Counted from the first letter of the stretch, positions 1 to 6,939 are shown. The stretch: 9,401 bases of DNA from Candidatus Hydrogenedentota bacterium (GCA_023145975.1 JAGLCZ010000258.1:1-9401); one strand, 5' to 3'. The notes: generated by a model from the letters alone, not told the origin. A program made the numbers and translations.

Positions 1-699
1 GAGTTCGAAGCACTTACCACCGCTATAGGCGAATATGCACTGGGTGCAGCAACTGGAAAATTGCAGCTGGAGTTTATCAAGACCGGGTACACTTCCGCCC
101 TTCTCGAAGTCAATGTGGAAATCCTGGGAAGAATACAAACACCAAGCGTTTCCCTTTGGAAATTACCCATAAGTGAAGGGGTATATTGGAACAAAAACCA
201 CCGCTATTTCCCCACCAACCATCCGCGTCCCAATCAATACCAAATTAAAGATGCAGGTATCGCCTGGGGTACGCCGGTCAACCCAAAACTCAGTATTCCC
301 TGGGTGGACTCCGCATTAGACCCGAATGCAAACCCGCCGTATATGATCGGTCATAAACTCTCGCCTTACGATGCGCACATGCACCGGTTACAACGCGTGA
401 AAGCAGCACCTCTCCAGGGTACAGCTACCAAATCAGAAGAGAAGATGCAGTATCCTGAGGAAATATGGATCATTGAAAAGCAGTTTCCCCTGCACTCAAA
501 AGTTCTGGATGAACCGGAAAAACTACTGGTGGAACTGCGTGCTGCCGCTGCTCTTGACCCGGGTGTATATGCCATTCATTGGGGGGCACTGGAAGGCTAC
601 GACAGTATTGATCCGCGTATCTTTTTGTTCGAGCTGACAGCACCGCCGCAGGAAGCGGAAGAAGGGGAAGGGGAAGACGCAGCAGAGCAGATGGAATAA
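1..699 (+). CDS. Unrecognised protein, 3' part only (5' end outside window)
   Basis: The reading frame is open from base 1 to the TAA at 697-699, so the gene begins upstream. The TTG at position 61 is not a credible start: it has no ribosome binding site and coding sequence continues before it. About 232 residues are visible. I see no family motif, signal peptide or membrane segment in this part. The middle is rich in Pro, Asn, Trp and Tyr, as in an extended or beta-rich domain. The end is a low-complexity acidic tail (EAEEGEGEDAAEQME) encoded by GAAGGGG-like repeats around 655-680. A segment near the end (GVYAIHWGALEGYD) reads like a beta-sandwich strand pair, but that is only an impression. 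It lies 125 bases before the dehydratase gene on the same strand; a candidate promoter in that gap suggests the two may be transcribed separately. Coding status is well supported; function is unknown. Confidence 0.75.
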   Translation, partial: EFEALTTAIGEYALGAATGKLQLEFIKTGYTSALLEVNVEILGRIQTPSVSLWKLPISEGVYWNKNHRYFPTNHPRPNQYQIKDAGIAWGTPVNPKLSIPWVDSALDPNANPPYMIGHKLSPYDAHMHRLQRVKAAPLQGTATKSEEKMQYPEEIWIIEKQFPLHSKVLDEPEKLLVELRAAAALDPGVYAIHWGALEGYDSIDPRIFLFELTAPPQEAEEGEGEDAAEQME

Positions 700-723
700 A
701 ATAATATAGACCCGTAAAATAAA

Positions 724-751
724 TTGACCCGATAAGGCTTGTTTTTAAGAT
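724..751 (+). promoter_or_regulatory. Candidate sigma-70-type promoter for the dehydratase gene
   Basis: TTGACC (724-729, five of six matches to the -35 consensus) is followed after 16 bases by TAAGAT (746-751, four of six matches to the -10). It lies in an A/T-rich gap and would give a leader of about 65 bases before the ATG at 825. A short inverted repeat (GCATA/TATGC around 759-773) lies just after the expected start site. This is a by-eye match only. Confidence 0.35.
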
Positions 752-824
752 AGAAAAAGCATACAGTATATGCATCTAACTCGTCGTAAACTGTGAATAC
801 CAACTTTCAGGAGACATCTATCCC

Positions 825-1721
825 ATGAGTACCGTTCTCGAATTTACAAAAAAACCCACGCTCTCGCCGGCTTATTTCAATGCAATCATGCCTGGACGAA
901 GCAAATTTTCCGGGCTGGATAACATTCCCCGTATTGAGGCAAAATGGAATCAGGCAACGGAAGCCCCCGAGAAAATACAGGCCTATCGTGAAATATGCGG
1001 CCTCGACAATGACGGCAATCTGCCCTTTCTCTACCCGCATATATTAACATCATCAATGCATATCCATTTGATTACGAACAAGCAATTTCCCGCATCCGCA
1101 TTCGGTGCCGTACATGCGCGTATGCACATCATACAACGCTCCCCCATACCGGAAAGTCAAAAATTAGACCTCCATTGCCGTATTGCTGATGCACGTACAC
1201 TGAAGGCCGGGTTGGAAGTCGATGTTATTACCACATTACACGGCGAAGATAAGTGTCTCTGGGAAAGCGTCAGCACCTATATCTTCCGGGGCAGAAAATT
1301 TGGGAAGCCGGGGGATGCACATCCCTGGGCCGCTTTTGAGGAACTCGGTGATCCCACCGTTGAAGCAGAATGGCATGTCCCTGCGAATATGGGCAAACGT
1401 TATGCCAAAATCACCGGTGACTATAATCCCATTCACGTATCACGTATTCTCGCAAAAGCCTTTGGCTTTAGGCGCGATATTGTTCATGGTATGTGGTGTC
1501 TTTCCCGTTGCCTGACTCACTTTTCTGATTTCTCTTATGAGCAGCCTGTGCGCAGTGATTCTTCTTTCAAGGGACCTATATTCATGGATTCCGGATGCAC
1601 GATGAAAGGGCATGAAATTGAAGACGGACGGCGCTTCGACCTTTTCAACCAGGGCAATTCCCGTCCCAGCATTGTATCTGTGCTGCATAATGTCAGCGCA
1701 GATGAAACCTTAATCGACTAA
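825..1721 (+). CDS. MaoC-like acyl dehydratase (double hotdog)
   Basis: Predicted (R)-specific enoyl-CoA/ACP hydratase-type enzyme of 298 residues, acting on acyl thioesters in the cytoplasm. The C-terminal half has the hydratase-2 motif: GDYNPIH at 198-204, with Asp199 and His204 as the expected catalytic pair, followed by a Phe-rich stretch and IVHGMW at 219-224. The N-terminal half (about 65-155) looks like a second, non-catalytic hotdog: it has the PFLYPHIL segment, a V-H-A-R-M strand and an ending W-E-S-V-S-T-Y as seen in two-hotdog MaoC proteins of about 280-300 residues. The ATG at 825 is supported by AGGAGA at 809-814. Relatives often sit beside ketoacyl reductases or thiolases; here the next gene is a diiron oxidase instead. 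The family call is strong. The substrate (fatty acid, polyketide or PHA precursor) cannot be told. Confidence 0.85.
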   Translation: MSTVLEFTKKPTLSPAYFNAIMPGRSKFSGLDNIPRIEAKWNQATEAPEKIQAYREICGLDNDGNLPFLYPHILTSSMHIHLITNKQFPASAFGAVHARMHIIQRSPIPESQKLDLHCRIADARTLKAGLEVDVITTLHGEDKCLWESVSTYIFRGRKFGKPGDAHPWAAFEELGDPTVEAEWHVPANMGKRYAKITGDYNPIHVSRILAKAFGFRRDIVHGMWCLSRCLTHFSDFSYEQPVRSDSSFKGPIFMDSGCTMKGHEIEDGRRFDLFNQGNSRPSIVSVLHNVSADETLID

Positions 1722-1814
1722 AAAAATCCCTTTGCAGCCATCCTGTGGGGAACAAATCACAGAGCGGCAGTGTTTACCTACCGTTAGTTTGATTTTCCCC
1801 ATAGGGATTTTTTT
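1720..1814 (+). repeat. Long inverted repeat between dehydratase and oxidase genes; terminator or leader structure
   Basis: Seven A's plus TCCC at 1720-1730 are the exact reverse complement of GGGA plus seven T's at 1804-1814 (11 bp). Inside, GGGGAA (1747-1752) can pair with TTCCCC (1795-1800), with AATC/GATT continuing after a bulge, so the 95 bases could fold into one long imperfect hairpin. A competing small hairpin (TCCC 1796-1799 with GGGA 1804-1807) is followed directly by the T run, like a weak intrinsic terminator. It starts in the dehydratase stop codon and ends 33 bases before the oxidase ATG. It could be a terminator, an attenuator-like leader, or a tiny miniature element; the repeat itself is certain. 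Confidence 0.55.
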
Positions 1815-1847
1815 GAAACTGAAATAAAACTATCAGGAGACGGCTGC

Positions 1848-2546
1848 ATGTCAAAATTTGAGTACACCATCGGCAAAGAAGTAAATCTGAAAGAAGAGTG
1901 GAAAAAAACTCTCCAGGGAAAAGAGCTGCACTCAAATTTCATATTACGTTTTATGTATCTCGCAATGGATATCATTTATGGAAAAGGACGTGAGATAGAT
2001 AAATTTCTGGTCATCGAAATTTTGGCGCGGTACCCTTACTGGGCATGGGAAACGGGTTCATACCTTCGGCTTACACGCCAGTATGCCGGTCCTGAATATA
2101 CCAAGAAATCAAATTTTGAGGACGCATGGCATCATATTGATATAGCACGAAAATCACAGGATAATGAACAGTGGCACATGTGTATTCTTGAAGATTTGAT
2201 GCGGCAGCGGGGAATGAAGCGCAATTTCCTGATGCACTTTATTTTGCCGCGGTTTCTCGCCTTCGGTTATTATTTCCTGACCCGTATCATGTACCGCATT
2301 CAGCCGTCCTGGTCCTTTGATATGAATACACGCTTTGAGAGTCATGCAGAATGGGAATACGCCAAGGCAGTCGAAGATCATCCCCAATGGGAAGAAGAAG
2401 AAATAGATACCGAATACTTTGAGTACTACCCGAACGTAAAGACTCTGGCAGATTTATTTCGCCGCATAAGCCTGGATGAACGAGACCACAAATTTGAATC
2501 CTGGGAGGAGTATGAACGTATTACAGGTCGCGAATTCAAACCATAA
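1848..2546 (+). CDS. Alternative oxidase / PTOX-like diiron quinol oxidase
   Basis: Predicted membrane-surface quinol oxidase of 232 residues that would pass electrons from quinol to oxygen without pumping protons. The diiron ligand pattern of the alternative oxidase family can be followed: Glu57 (VIEILARYPYW, like the VLETVARVPYF of PTOX), Glu107 and His110 (NEQWH), Glu164 (ESHAEWEY, like ESHAYETY of PTOX), and Glu211 and His214 (LDERDH). Tyr171, seven residues after Glu164, matches the redox-active tyrosine of the family, and Asp210 before Glu211 is also kept. Hydrophobic patches at about 31-45 and 128-150 fit the monotopic membrane contact. The spacing Glu57-Glu107 (50) is about 11 residues longer than in plant or trypanosome enzymes (39). 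AGGAGA at 1835-1840 supports the start. There is no N-terminal targeting extension. The family call is strong; true quinol oxidase activity is inferred. Confidence 0.88.
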   Translation: MSKFEYTIGKEVNLKEEWKKTLQGKELHSNFILRFMYLAMDIIYGKGREIDKFLVIEILARYPYWAWETGSYLRLTRQYAGPEYTKKSNFEDAWHHIDIARKSQDNEQWHMCILEDLMRQRGMKRNFLMHFILPRFLAFGYYFLTRIMYRIQPSWSFDMNTRFESHAEWEYAKAVEDHPQWEEEEIDTEYFEYYPNVKTLADLFRRISLDERDHKFESWEEYERITGREFKP

Positions 2547-3945
2547 CCCGCCACTGCAACGGAAAAGATACTACCCGTTGGCGGGGTACCTGCAATTTCT
2601 GGCACTACTTACCCTTACGGCGTATGCAGCAGCTGTACCCGCACCCGTTGACCGGGAGGACGCACTACAGGAGCGGCTCCTGCAAACCTTATCAGATTTG
2701 GGCGCAGGAACGATGACACAGGAGTTGGAATTCTTAAGCAGCTATGTTATGGGTGACACTACGGATGTTGCCCATCGTATAGCAACCTTTGACATTTTTT
2801 TGTCTGACCATCCTTTCACCGAGCATCATCTCGCAAATTTGACTGCACATATCACGTACGGCACAGCAGACCCGGATCGCATGGCACGATTTGCAGGGGC
2901 ATTCGCGGCAGCAGCCGTGCGATACTATTGGGAAACTCCGAAAAGTGCATCTGTTACCCCGGCACTTCTTTTCCTTGAAAGACAGTTCATTGCCGGCAAC
3001 GAAACCGTCAACAAGGCTATTGCTGCAGGAATCAATGACGCACTGCATGATCGCCCGCTGCCGCTGCGTGAACATTTCAACACTGAAAATCTGTTTCCCG
3101 AAATCTGTACCCATGCAATGCAATGCTGTCTCTCTTTAGGGGTATTCAAAGAAGATCGCCTTGTCAATCAATGGCTGGACATCCCGGAACGCATGGGCAT
3201 GTTTGCCGACAATACAGGGGTGTGGCTCTTCGATGGAAATACACTTTCTGCTGCACAGGTGCATAGTCTCGAAAGTATCTTTAGCATAATACCCCGTGCC
3301 ATGCTTGGTGTTACCGCCCTTTTTGTACCCGAAGCAATTTCCTACAGTGCGGCAACTGTACCGCTCCGGCTACCCGGTATTGCCCTGGATATTCCTGTGG
3401 TACCTATGGAAATGCTGCGTAATTTCTCTGAAATACCGCCCTACGTAGCCCAACCCCCAATACCGGAATTTACAGCACAGGTATTGGAACAGGTAATGCG
3501 GGCTATCATTACTACAACCCTGCCCAAACGCCCCGATCTGATACAACGTGCCGCCGCGGTAATGCGTATGGCAGTAGCGTTACCCGATTTACCGCTGGCA
3601 CAACTGGCACCTCCAAAAATCCTAATGGGAACTCCCGACGTCTTCCTCGCATATCTTGGCGTATTGTGGCTGGCAAATGCAGAGGCGTTGCTGGAAGCCG
3701 CCGTCATGCTCGCTGAAACCGGGACTCCCGAACCGCTATATGTCATTCTGTTGGCAGCCGATTTCTTTTCTATGCAGGGAGACACTACACTCCTGTTCCA
3801 TACCCTGTCTACCGGCACACTGATAACATCAGAAACGGCATTACGCCGCGCATTTTTATCACCCGTCATAGCGTATGTCAACGGCATTGCCCTCGGTGGG
3901 CATCTCTGTCAATACGATATGACTACTGTGGCAACATTGAACTAA
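2512..3945 (+). CDS. Unrecognised exported or membrane-anchored protein
   Basis: A 477-residue protein starting inside the end of the oxidase gene (35-base overlap), so translation is probably coupled. I chose the ATG at 2512 because GGGAGGAG lies just before it (2503-2510), although the gap is unusually short; an ATG at 2476 has no ribosome site, and a TTG near 2578 would give a more compact signal peptide. Near the N-terminus, RKRYY (17-21) precedes a hydrophobic stretch (about 22-44, LAGYLQFLALLTLTAYAAAV), which looks like a signal peptide or anchor. The rest is mostly helical, with a Pro-rich middle (about residues 275-320) and hydrophobic Ala/Leu-rich segments near the end (around 378-425). 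I recognise no catalytic motif or named domain. Its tight link to the oxidase suggests a shared role, but nothing in the sequence says what. Confidence 0.8.
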   Translation: MNVLQVANSNHNPPLQRKRYYPLAGYLQFLALLTLTAYAAAVPAPVDREDALQERLLQTLSDLGAGTMTQELEFLSSYVMGDTTDVAHRIATFDIFLSDHPFTEHHLANLTAHITYGTADPDRMARFAGAFAAAAVRYYWETPKSASVTPALLFLERQFIAGNETVNKAIAAGINDALHDRPLPLREHFNTENLFPEICTHAMQCCLSLGVFKEDRLVNQWLDIPERMGMFADNTGVWLFDGNTLSAAQVHSLESIFSIIPRAMLGVTALFVPEAISYSAATVPLRLPGIALDIPVVPMEMLRNFSEIPPYVAQPPIPEFTAQVLEQVMRAIITTTLPKRPDLIQRAAAVMRMAVALPDLPLAQLAPPKILMGTPDVFLAYLGVLWLANAEALLEAAVMLAETGTPEPLYVILLAADFFSMQGDTTLLFHTLSTGTLITSETALRRAFLSPVIAYVNGIALGGHLCQYDMTTVATLN

Positions 3946-3960
3946 ATAATCACGACCTGC

Positions 3961-4902
3961 TTACTTGCGTCCCAAAGTACGTAAACACCGATCAGGACAA
4001 TTTGTGATAATGGAATCCACGCCCCAGACCGCCAACTGATTCATCGCTGCAGTATCATCAACCGTGTAAGCGGCAACTGTTTTTCCTGCACTCTGGATAA
4101 CGGCAAGTCGCCCCGGTGTGATTCCCTTTGCATTCAAATTCAATCCCTGTACATCCAGCAGAAATACCCAGCGGCAAATCCGTTCCCATACGTCATGCTG
4201 CTCCGGCTCAAGCCCTGAAAGCAGTTCTACCCGTATATCCGGCGCTTCAATGCGGGCAATGGCACATACAATAGGGGAAAACGATTGAATAACCACGTTC
4301 CGCTCCATGTTCCGGGCACGAATAAGAGCGATAGTGTTTCGTGTCAACGGCAGGTTACGCGTACCGGAAGCTTCGATAGCATCCATAAACTGACCGGCAA
4401 GGAAAGGGGTCATGACAGAATCATCCACCGCCTTCTCTAACAACGCTGCCAGTAATGCCGTGTCATCTGCAACATTTTTAATTTCTACATAAACACCAAT
4501 TTTGTTTTTGGCGAAATCCAATGTTTCTGCCAGTGTCGGCAGCGTCTCCTCTGCAAACCGCGCATTCTTCCAGGATCCGGCATCCATCTTCTGCAATGCT
4601 TCCAAATCGTAATCTGCAACGTTTTTCTTAATGCCTACAGTACGCTCCAATGTATTATCATGAATAACAATCACACCATGGTCACGCGTAAGGTAACAAT
4701 CCAACTCAAACCAATCTGCGCCCATCTCATCAGCAAGCCGAAATGCCGCCATCGTATTTTCCGGTGCTTTGGCACTGGCGCCACGATGGGCAATAACATC
4801 TACCTGACCCGCCGGTGCCCCCGGACGAAATGTAGCACATCCCGTACATACCAATGATGTTATCAGTATCCCAAAATACAATAGACTCATCCGACAATTC
4901 AT
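3961..4902 (-). CDS. Glycerophosphodiester phosphodiesterase, likely lipoprotein
   Basis: Predicted GDPD-family enzyme (313 residues) that hydrolyses glycerophosphodiesters to glycerol-3-phosphate and an alcohol, or a related phospholipid headgroup. TIM-barrel motifs are in order: His39-Arg40-Gly41, Glu48-Asn49 (PENT), Glu66 and Asp68 (FELD), His81-Asp82 (IHDNTLERT), and Glu140-Lys142 (VEIK). These supply the metal-binding and acid/base residues of the family. The N-terminus has a short charged start, a hydrophobic run, and LVCTGC ending at Cys22, a lipobox with an atypical Cys at -3, so an envelope-anchored location is likely but not certain. Length fits the short bacterial GDPDs. AAGGA about 8 bases upstream supports the ATG at 4902; Met5 is an alternative. 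It converges on the plus-strand gene with only 15 bases between, and I see no terminator there. Confidence 0.92.
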   Translation of the reverse strand: MNCRMSLLYFGILITSLVCTGCATFRPGAPAGQVDVIAHRGASAKAPENTMAAFRLADEMGADWFELDCYLTRDHGVIVIHDNTLERTVGIKKNVADYDLEALQKMDAGSWKNARFAEETLPTLAETLDFAKNKIGVYVEIKNVADDTALLAALLEKAVDDSVMTPFLAGQFMDAIEASGTRNLPLTRNTIALIRARNMERNVVIQSFSPIVCAIARIEAPDIRVELLSGLEPEQHDVWERICRWVFLLDVQGLNLNAKGITPGRLAVIQSAGKTVAAYTVDDTAAMNQLAVWGVDSIITNCPDRCLRTLGRK

Positions 4903-4938
4903 AGCTGGTCTTCCTTATTTATTTACTGCCCTATCAAC

Positions 4939-4956
4939 CTCTTTCCGCCGAAAGAG
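4939..4956 (-). promoter_or_regulatory. Perfect hairpin at the predicted 5' end of the phosphodiesterase mRNA
   Basis: CTCTTTC (4939-4945) and GAAAGAG (4950-4956) form a perfect 7-bp stem with a 4-base loop. It begins a few bases after the predicted transcription start from the -10 element at 4965-4970 and lies 37 bases or more before the start codon. No T run follows on the minus strand, so it is not an intrinsic terminator. It could be an operator or an mRNA-stabilising 5' stem-loop. Confidence 0.45.
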
Positions 4957-4964
4957 TACCGGCA

Positions 4965-4970
4965 ATTATA
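4965..4970 (-). promoter_or_regulatory. Consensus -10 element for the phosphodiesterase gene
   Basis: On the minus strand this reads TATAAT exactly, 63 bases before the start codon. No good -35 is found at 16-18 bases (GCGAGC at 17), so the promoter may rely on an activator. The 157-base gap to the preceding isomerase gene supports a separate promoter. Confidence 0.4.
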
Positions 4971-5059
4971 ACCTCTATTTTCATAGCGCTCGCTCTGTAC
5001 TCCCGACGAGAATAAGGCAAGGAGAGCAAAATCAATCCGCATTCAAAATGTACACCGAT

Positions 5060-5914
5060 CTATGGGTTTACTTCTTTTATGGCGGCAGTCAACGCCTGAA
5101 TACCCTGTGTAATATCATCAACACGGGTATCACCCGCTTCACGTTCAAAAATATACCCGCCGTCAAAATCCGCTGCTGCCAATATACTGACGAAAGTGAC
5201 CCAGTCCACTTCGCCTGTACCAACGATTACCTCATCGCCCCACTGATCTTTGACTGCCGGACGCTTCGCATCTTTAACGTGTACCTGCCGCACATGGGGT
5301 GCAAGTAAACGCAGCGCTTCAATAGGATCGTCCATATCGTATAAAAGCATATTGGCAGGATCGAAATTTACCGCTAAACTTTCTGCGCCACGCTTCTTCA
5401 TCTCATCCAAAAACGCCACCAGCGTCTGCGCAGTTTCCTGTCCCGTTTCCAACAACAACGCGACTCCTTGTGCACCAAATATATCCACAAGCTGTAATAC
5501 GCGATTACTCAATTTATCAAAGTCGGGATCCTTGGGATCGTGAGGAAGAAAACCCGCATGGACAGTAACAGTTTCTAACTGCAGGGTACCGGCGAGAGAA
5601 GCAGCACGGGTGGCCAACTCTAAATTTTCATCCCAATACGCATCCAGAAGAACACCGCCCGTTTTTCGAATGGTTTCCGGAGTAGTATAGTCCTCACCAA
5701 CTGTCGAAAACATACCGGATACAATTTGAATGCCCGACGCACCCAGGATTTCCTCTACACCCTCCCATGCTCCGGGATCATCACGGTGAGGCACCAAACC
5801 AAGCTGTACCTTATTGATACCGAGAGCTTTTACTTTTGCCGTCAAATCCTGCGGCCCTGTGGCCTGAAGGGACCAGCTGCAAACCCCAATCTGTTCTACC
5901 GACTGTGTTTTCAT
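5060..5914 (-). CDS. Sugar phosphate isomerase/epimerase-like TIM barrel
   Basis: A 284-residue member of the xylose-isomerase-like / AP-endonuclease-2 TIM barrel superfamily, presumed to isomerise or epimerise a sugar or polyol in the cytoplasm using a divalent metal. Candidate metal ligands are Glu156 (LLLETG), Asp185 (NFDPANML), His212 (QVHVKDA) and Glu257 or Glu259 (YIFERE); His119 (TVHAGF) lies in the active-site strand typical of these proteins. The G-T-G-E-V-D-W motif near 232-238 precedes the last barrel strands and is common in this family. The N-terminal GVCSWSL strand starts the barrel; there is no signal peptide. GGAGA at about 5924-5928 supports the ATG at 5914. The specific substrate cannot be deduced. 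The beta-helix glycan-active protein further upstream suggests sugar catabolism, but that link is inferred. Confidence 0.88.
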   Translation of the reverse strand: MKTQSVEQIGVCSWSLQATGPQDLTAKVKALGINKVQLGLVPHRDDPGAWEGVEEILGASGIQIVSGMFSTVGEDYTTPETIRKTGGVLLDAYWDENLELATRAASLAGTLQLETVTVHAGFLPHDPKDPDFDKLSNRVLQLVDIFGAQGVALLLETGQETAQTLVAFLDEMKKRGAESLAVNFDPANMLLYDMDDPIEALRLLAPHVRQVHVKDAKRPAVKDQWGDEVIVGTGEVDWVTFVSILAAADFDGGYIFEREAGDTRVDDITQGIQALTAAIKEVNP

Positions 5915-5926
5915 TGTGTTACATCT

Positions 5927-5940
5927 CCGTTATACAACGG
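5927..5940 (-). promoter_or_regulatory. Small hairpin overlapping the isomerase ribosome binding site
   Basis: CCGTT (5927-5931) and AACGG (5936-5940) form a perfect 5-bp stem with a 4-base loop. On the mRNA, the 3' arm AACGG runs into the GGAGA ribosome site, so folding would hide part of it. The stem is short and its effect is uncertain. Confidence 0.35.
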
Positions 5941-5975
5941 TTTTATCCGCTGCCTGCTGCATCCTATTGGAACCC

Positions 5976-5997
5976 GGGGACAGATTATCCCAGTCCC
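5976..5997. repeat. REP-like GGGAC/GTCCC inverted repeat
   Basis: GGGAC at 5977-5981 pairs with GTCCC at 5993-5997 around an 11-base loop, next to a CCCGGG palindrome (5973-5978). A GGGGACAG stretch facing a GTCCCTGA stretch resembles intergenic REP/IS200-type ends that are scattered through many bacterial genomes. One copy is visible here, so repeat status is unproven. Confidence 0.3.
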
Positions 5998-6021
5998 TGA
6001 TTGACGATTAACCTTCAGTCT

Positions 6022-6030
6022 ATCATACCA
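6022..6030 (-). promoter_or_regulatory. Candidate extended -10 promoter for the isomerase gene
   Basis: The minus strand reads TGG then TATGAT, an extended -10 with five of six matches to consensus. No clear -35 is needed for this class. The leader would be about 100 bases and would include the REP-like repeat and the hairpin at the ribosome site. By-eye match only. Confidence 0.3.
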
Positions 6031-6041
6031 TTTTACAGAGC

Positions 6042-6064
6042 GCAAGTATTGAAAAAATACCTGC
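6042..6064 (-). other. Hairpin directly after the glycosyltransferase stop codon
   Basis: GCA-a-GTATT (6042-6050) pairs with AATAC-c-TGC (6056-6064), a 9-position stem with one mismatch and a 5-base loop, starting at the base after the stop codon. No T run follows on the minus strand, so it is more likely an mRNA 3'-end or processing structure than a classical intrinsic terminator. Confidence 0.35.
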
Positions 6065-6796
6065 CTATAAACGACGAAAAAGTCTAATGTTTTGCAGCAA
6101 TGCCCGATAGATACGAAAGGAATCCTGTATTTTTCGGAAATGAGAACTTGGGTTGCCCGGTTCGTACAAAGTTGCAATAGACGATGAAACAATATGAAAA
6201 TTATTATGGATGGCCATCAACAGCATCCGAATTTCTGTTTCATAACGTCCGCCTGGTACCTTTTCCACAAAACAACGGGCAAAACGAGGGGATAATATAC
6301 GAAACCCACACTGGGTATCCGGCAGATACCTGCCGCACAAATAGCCCATAACCCATGCAGTCATCCGGTTACCAAAACGGCTCCGCCAGGGTACCTGTTT
6401 CCGATCAAAAGAACGAGCACCAATAACCAGGTCTGCACCTTCAGAGTTGAAACAGGCAAACAATCCCGGCAGCTCTGCGGCATCATGCTGTCCATCTGCA
6501 TCCATGAGCACAATCGCCGTTATATCCTGTAGTTCAAGAGCAGCACGAACCCCCGCTATCAAAGCGTATCCCTTCCCCTGATTCTCTGGAAATGACAGCA
6601 GCTGCACAGGCATTTCCGCGAGGGCATCTATACACCCGTCTGTACTGCCATCATCCACAACAATCGCATATTCTACCTGTGCAAGCACACTCTCTACGGC
6701 ACCTTGTACTCTGTGACCCGCATTAAAACAAGGGATCACCACCACCACGTTTTTCAGCAATGATTTTTTTTCTACATCCGTTTCAATACATGCCAT
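6065..6796 (-). CDS. GT2 glycosyltransferase, dolichyl-phosphate mannosyltransferase-like
   Basis: Predicted nucleotide-sugar glycosyltransferase of GT-A fold (243 residues), probably moving a sugar to a polyprenyl phosphate or another envelope acceptor. Numbering from the ATG at 6796: a VVVIPCFNAG first strand (18-27), VDDGSTD (47-53) for nucleotide binding, DADGQHD (99-105) containing the metal-binding DxD, and DTQCGFR (160-166), the signature of the DPM1/DPG-synthase-like subgroup, followed by RYETE. No membrane helix is visible, so it is cytoplasmic or peripheral. A GTG at 6805 would add three residues, but AGGTGA (6803-6808) fits as the ribosome site for the ATG at 6796 and overlaps that GTG, so I prefer the ATG. 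The donor and acceptor are unknown. It stands alone: 443 bases downstream of the beta-helix gene and 150 bases before the isomerase gene. Confidence 0.9.
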   Translation of the reverse strand: MACIETDVEKKSLLKNVVVVIPCFNAGHRVQGAVESVLAQVEYAIVVDDGSTDGCIDALAEMPVQLLSFPENQGKGYALIAGVRAALELQDITAIVLMDADGQHDAAELPGLFACFNSEGADLVIGARSFDRKQVPWRSRFGNRMTAWVMGYLCGRYLPDTQCGFRILSPRFARCFVEKVPGGRYETEIRMLLMAIHNNFHIVSSSIATLYEPGNPSSHFRKIQDSFRIYRALLQNIRLFRRL

Positions 6797-6939
6797 TACA
6801 TTCACCTAAAACAACCGTTAAAAAAATAGTATCTCTTGAGTATTCTGCCGCTGTTATGGGGTACATATTTTGTTGGGAAAAATGGATATCGTACCTCGCT
6901 GAAGCAGCCAACACAATGCCCAACCGATACTGTAAACAT

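Noticed and set aside
61..63. TTG as the start of the first gene
   Set aside because: The same frame is open back to base 1 and no ribosome site precedes the TTG, so the gene is truncated by the window edge.
655..680. GAAGGGG tandem repeat as a microsatellite or phase-variation tract
   Set aside because: The units are irregular and encode an acidic tail in frame; there is no long homopolymer or perfect repeat.
3441..3887. 148-codon minus-strand frame
   Set aside because: It lies antisense within the exported-protein gene, is Arg/Ser/Ala-rich as expected for a shadow frame, and has no ribosome site or motif.
3946..3960. Terminator between the convergent genes
   Set aside because: Only 15 bases separate the two stop codons and no stem with a T run is present in either direction.
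5736..6004. 92-codon plus-strand frame spanning the isomerase start
   Set aside because: It mostly overlaps the isomerase gene in antisense and has no ribosome site or motif.
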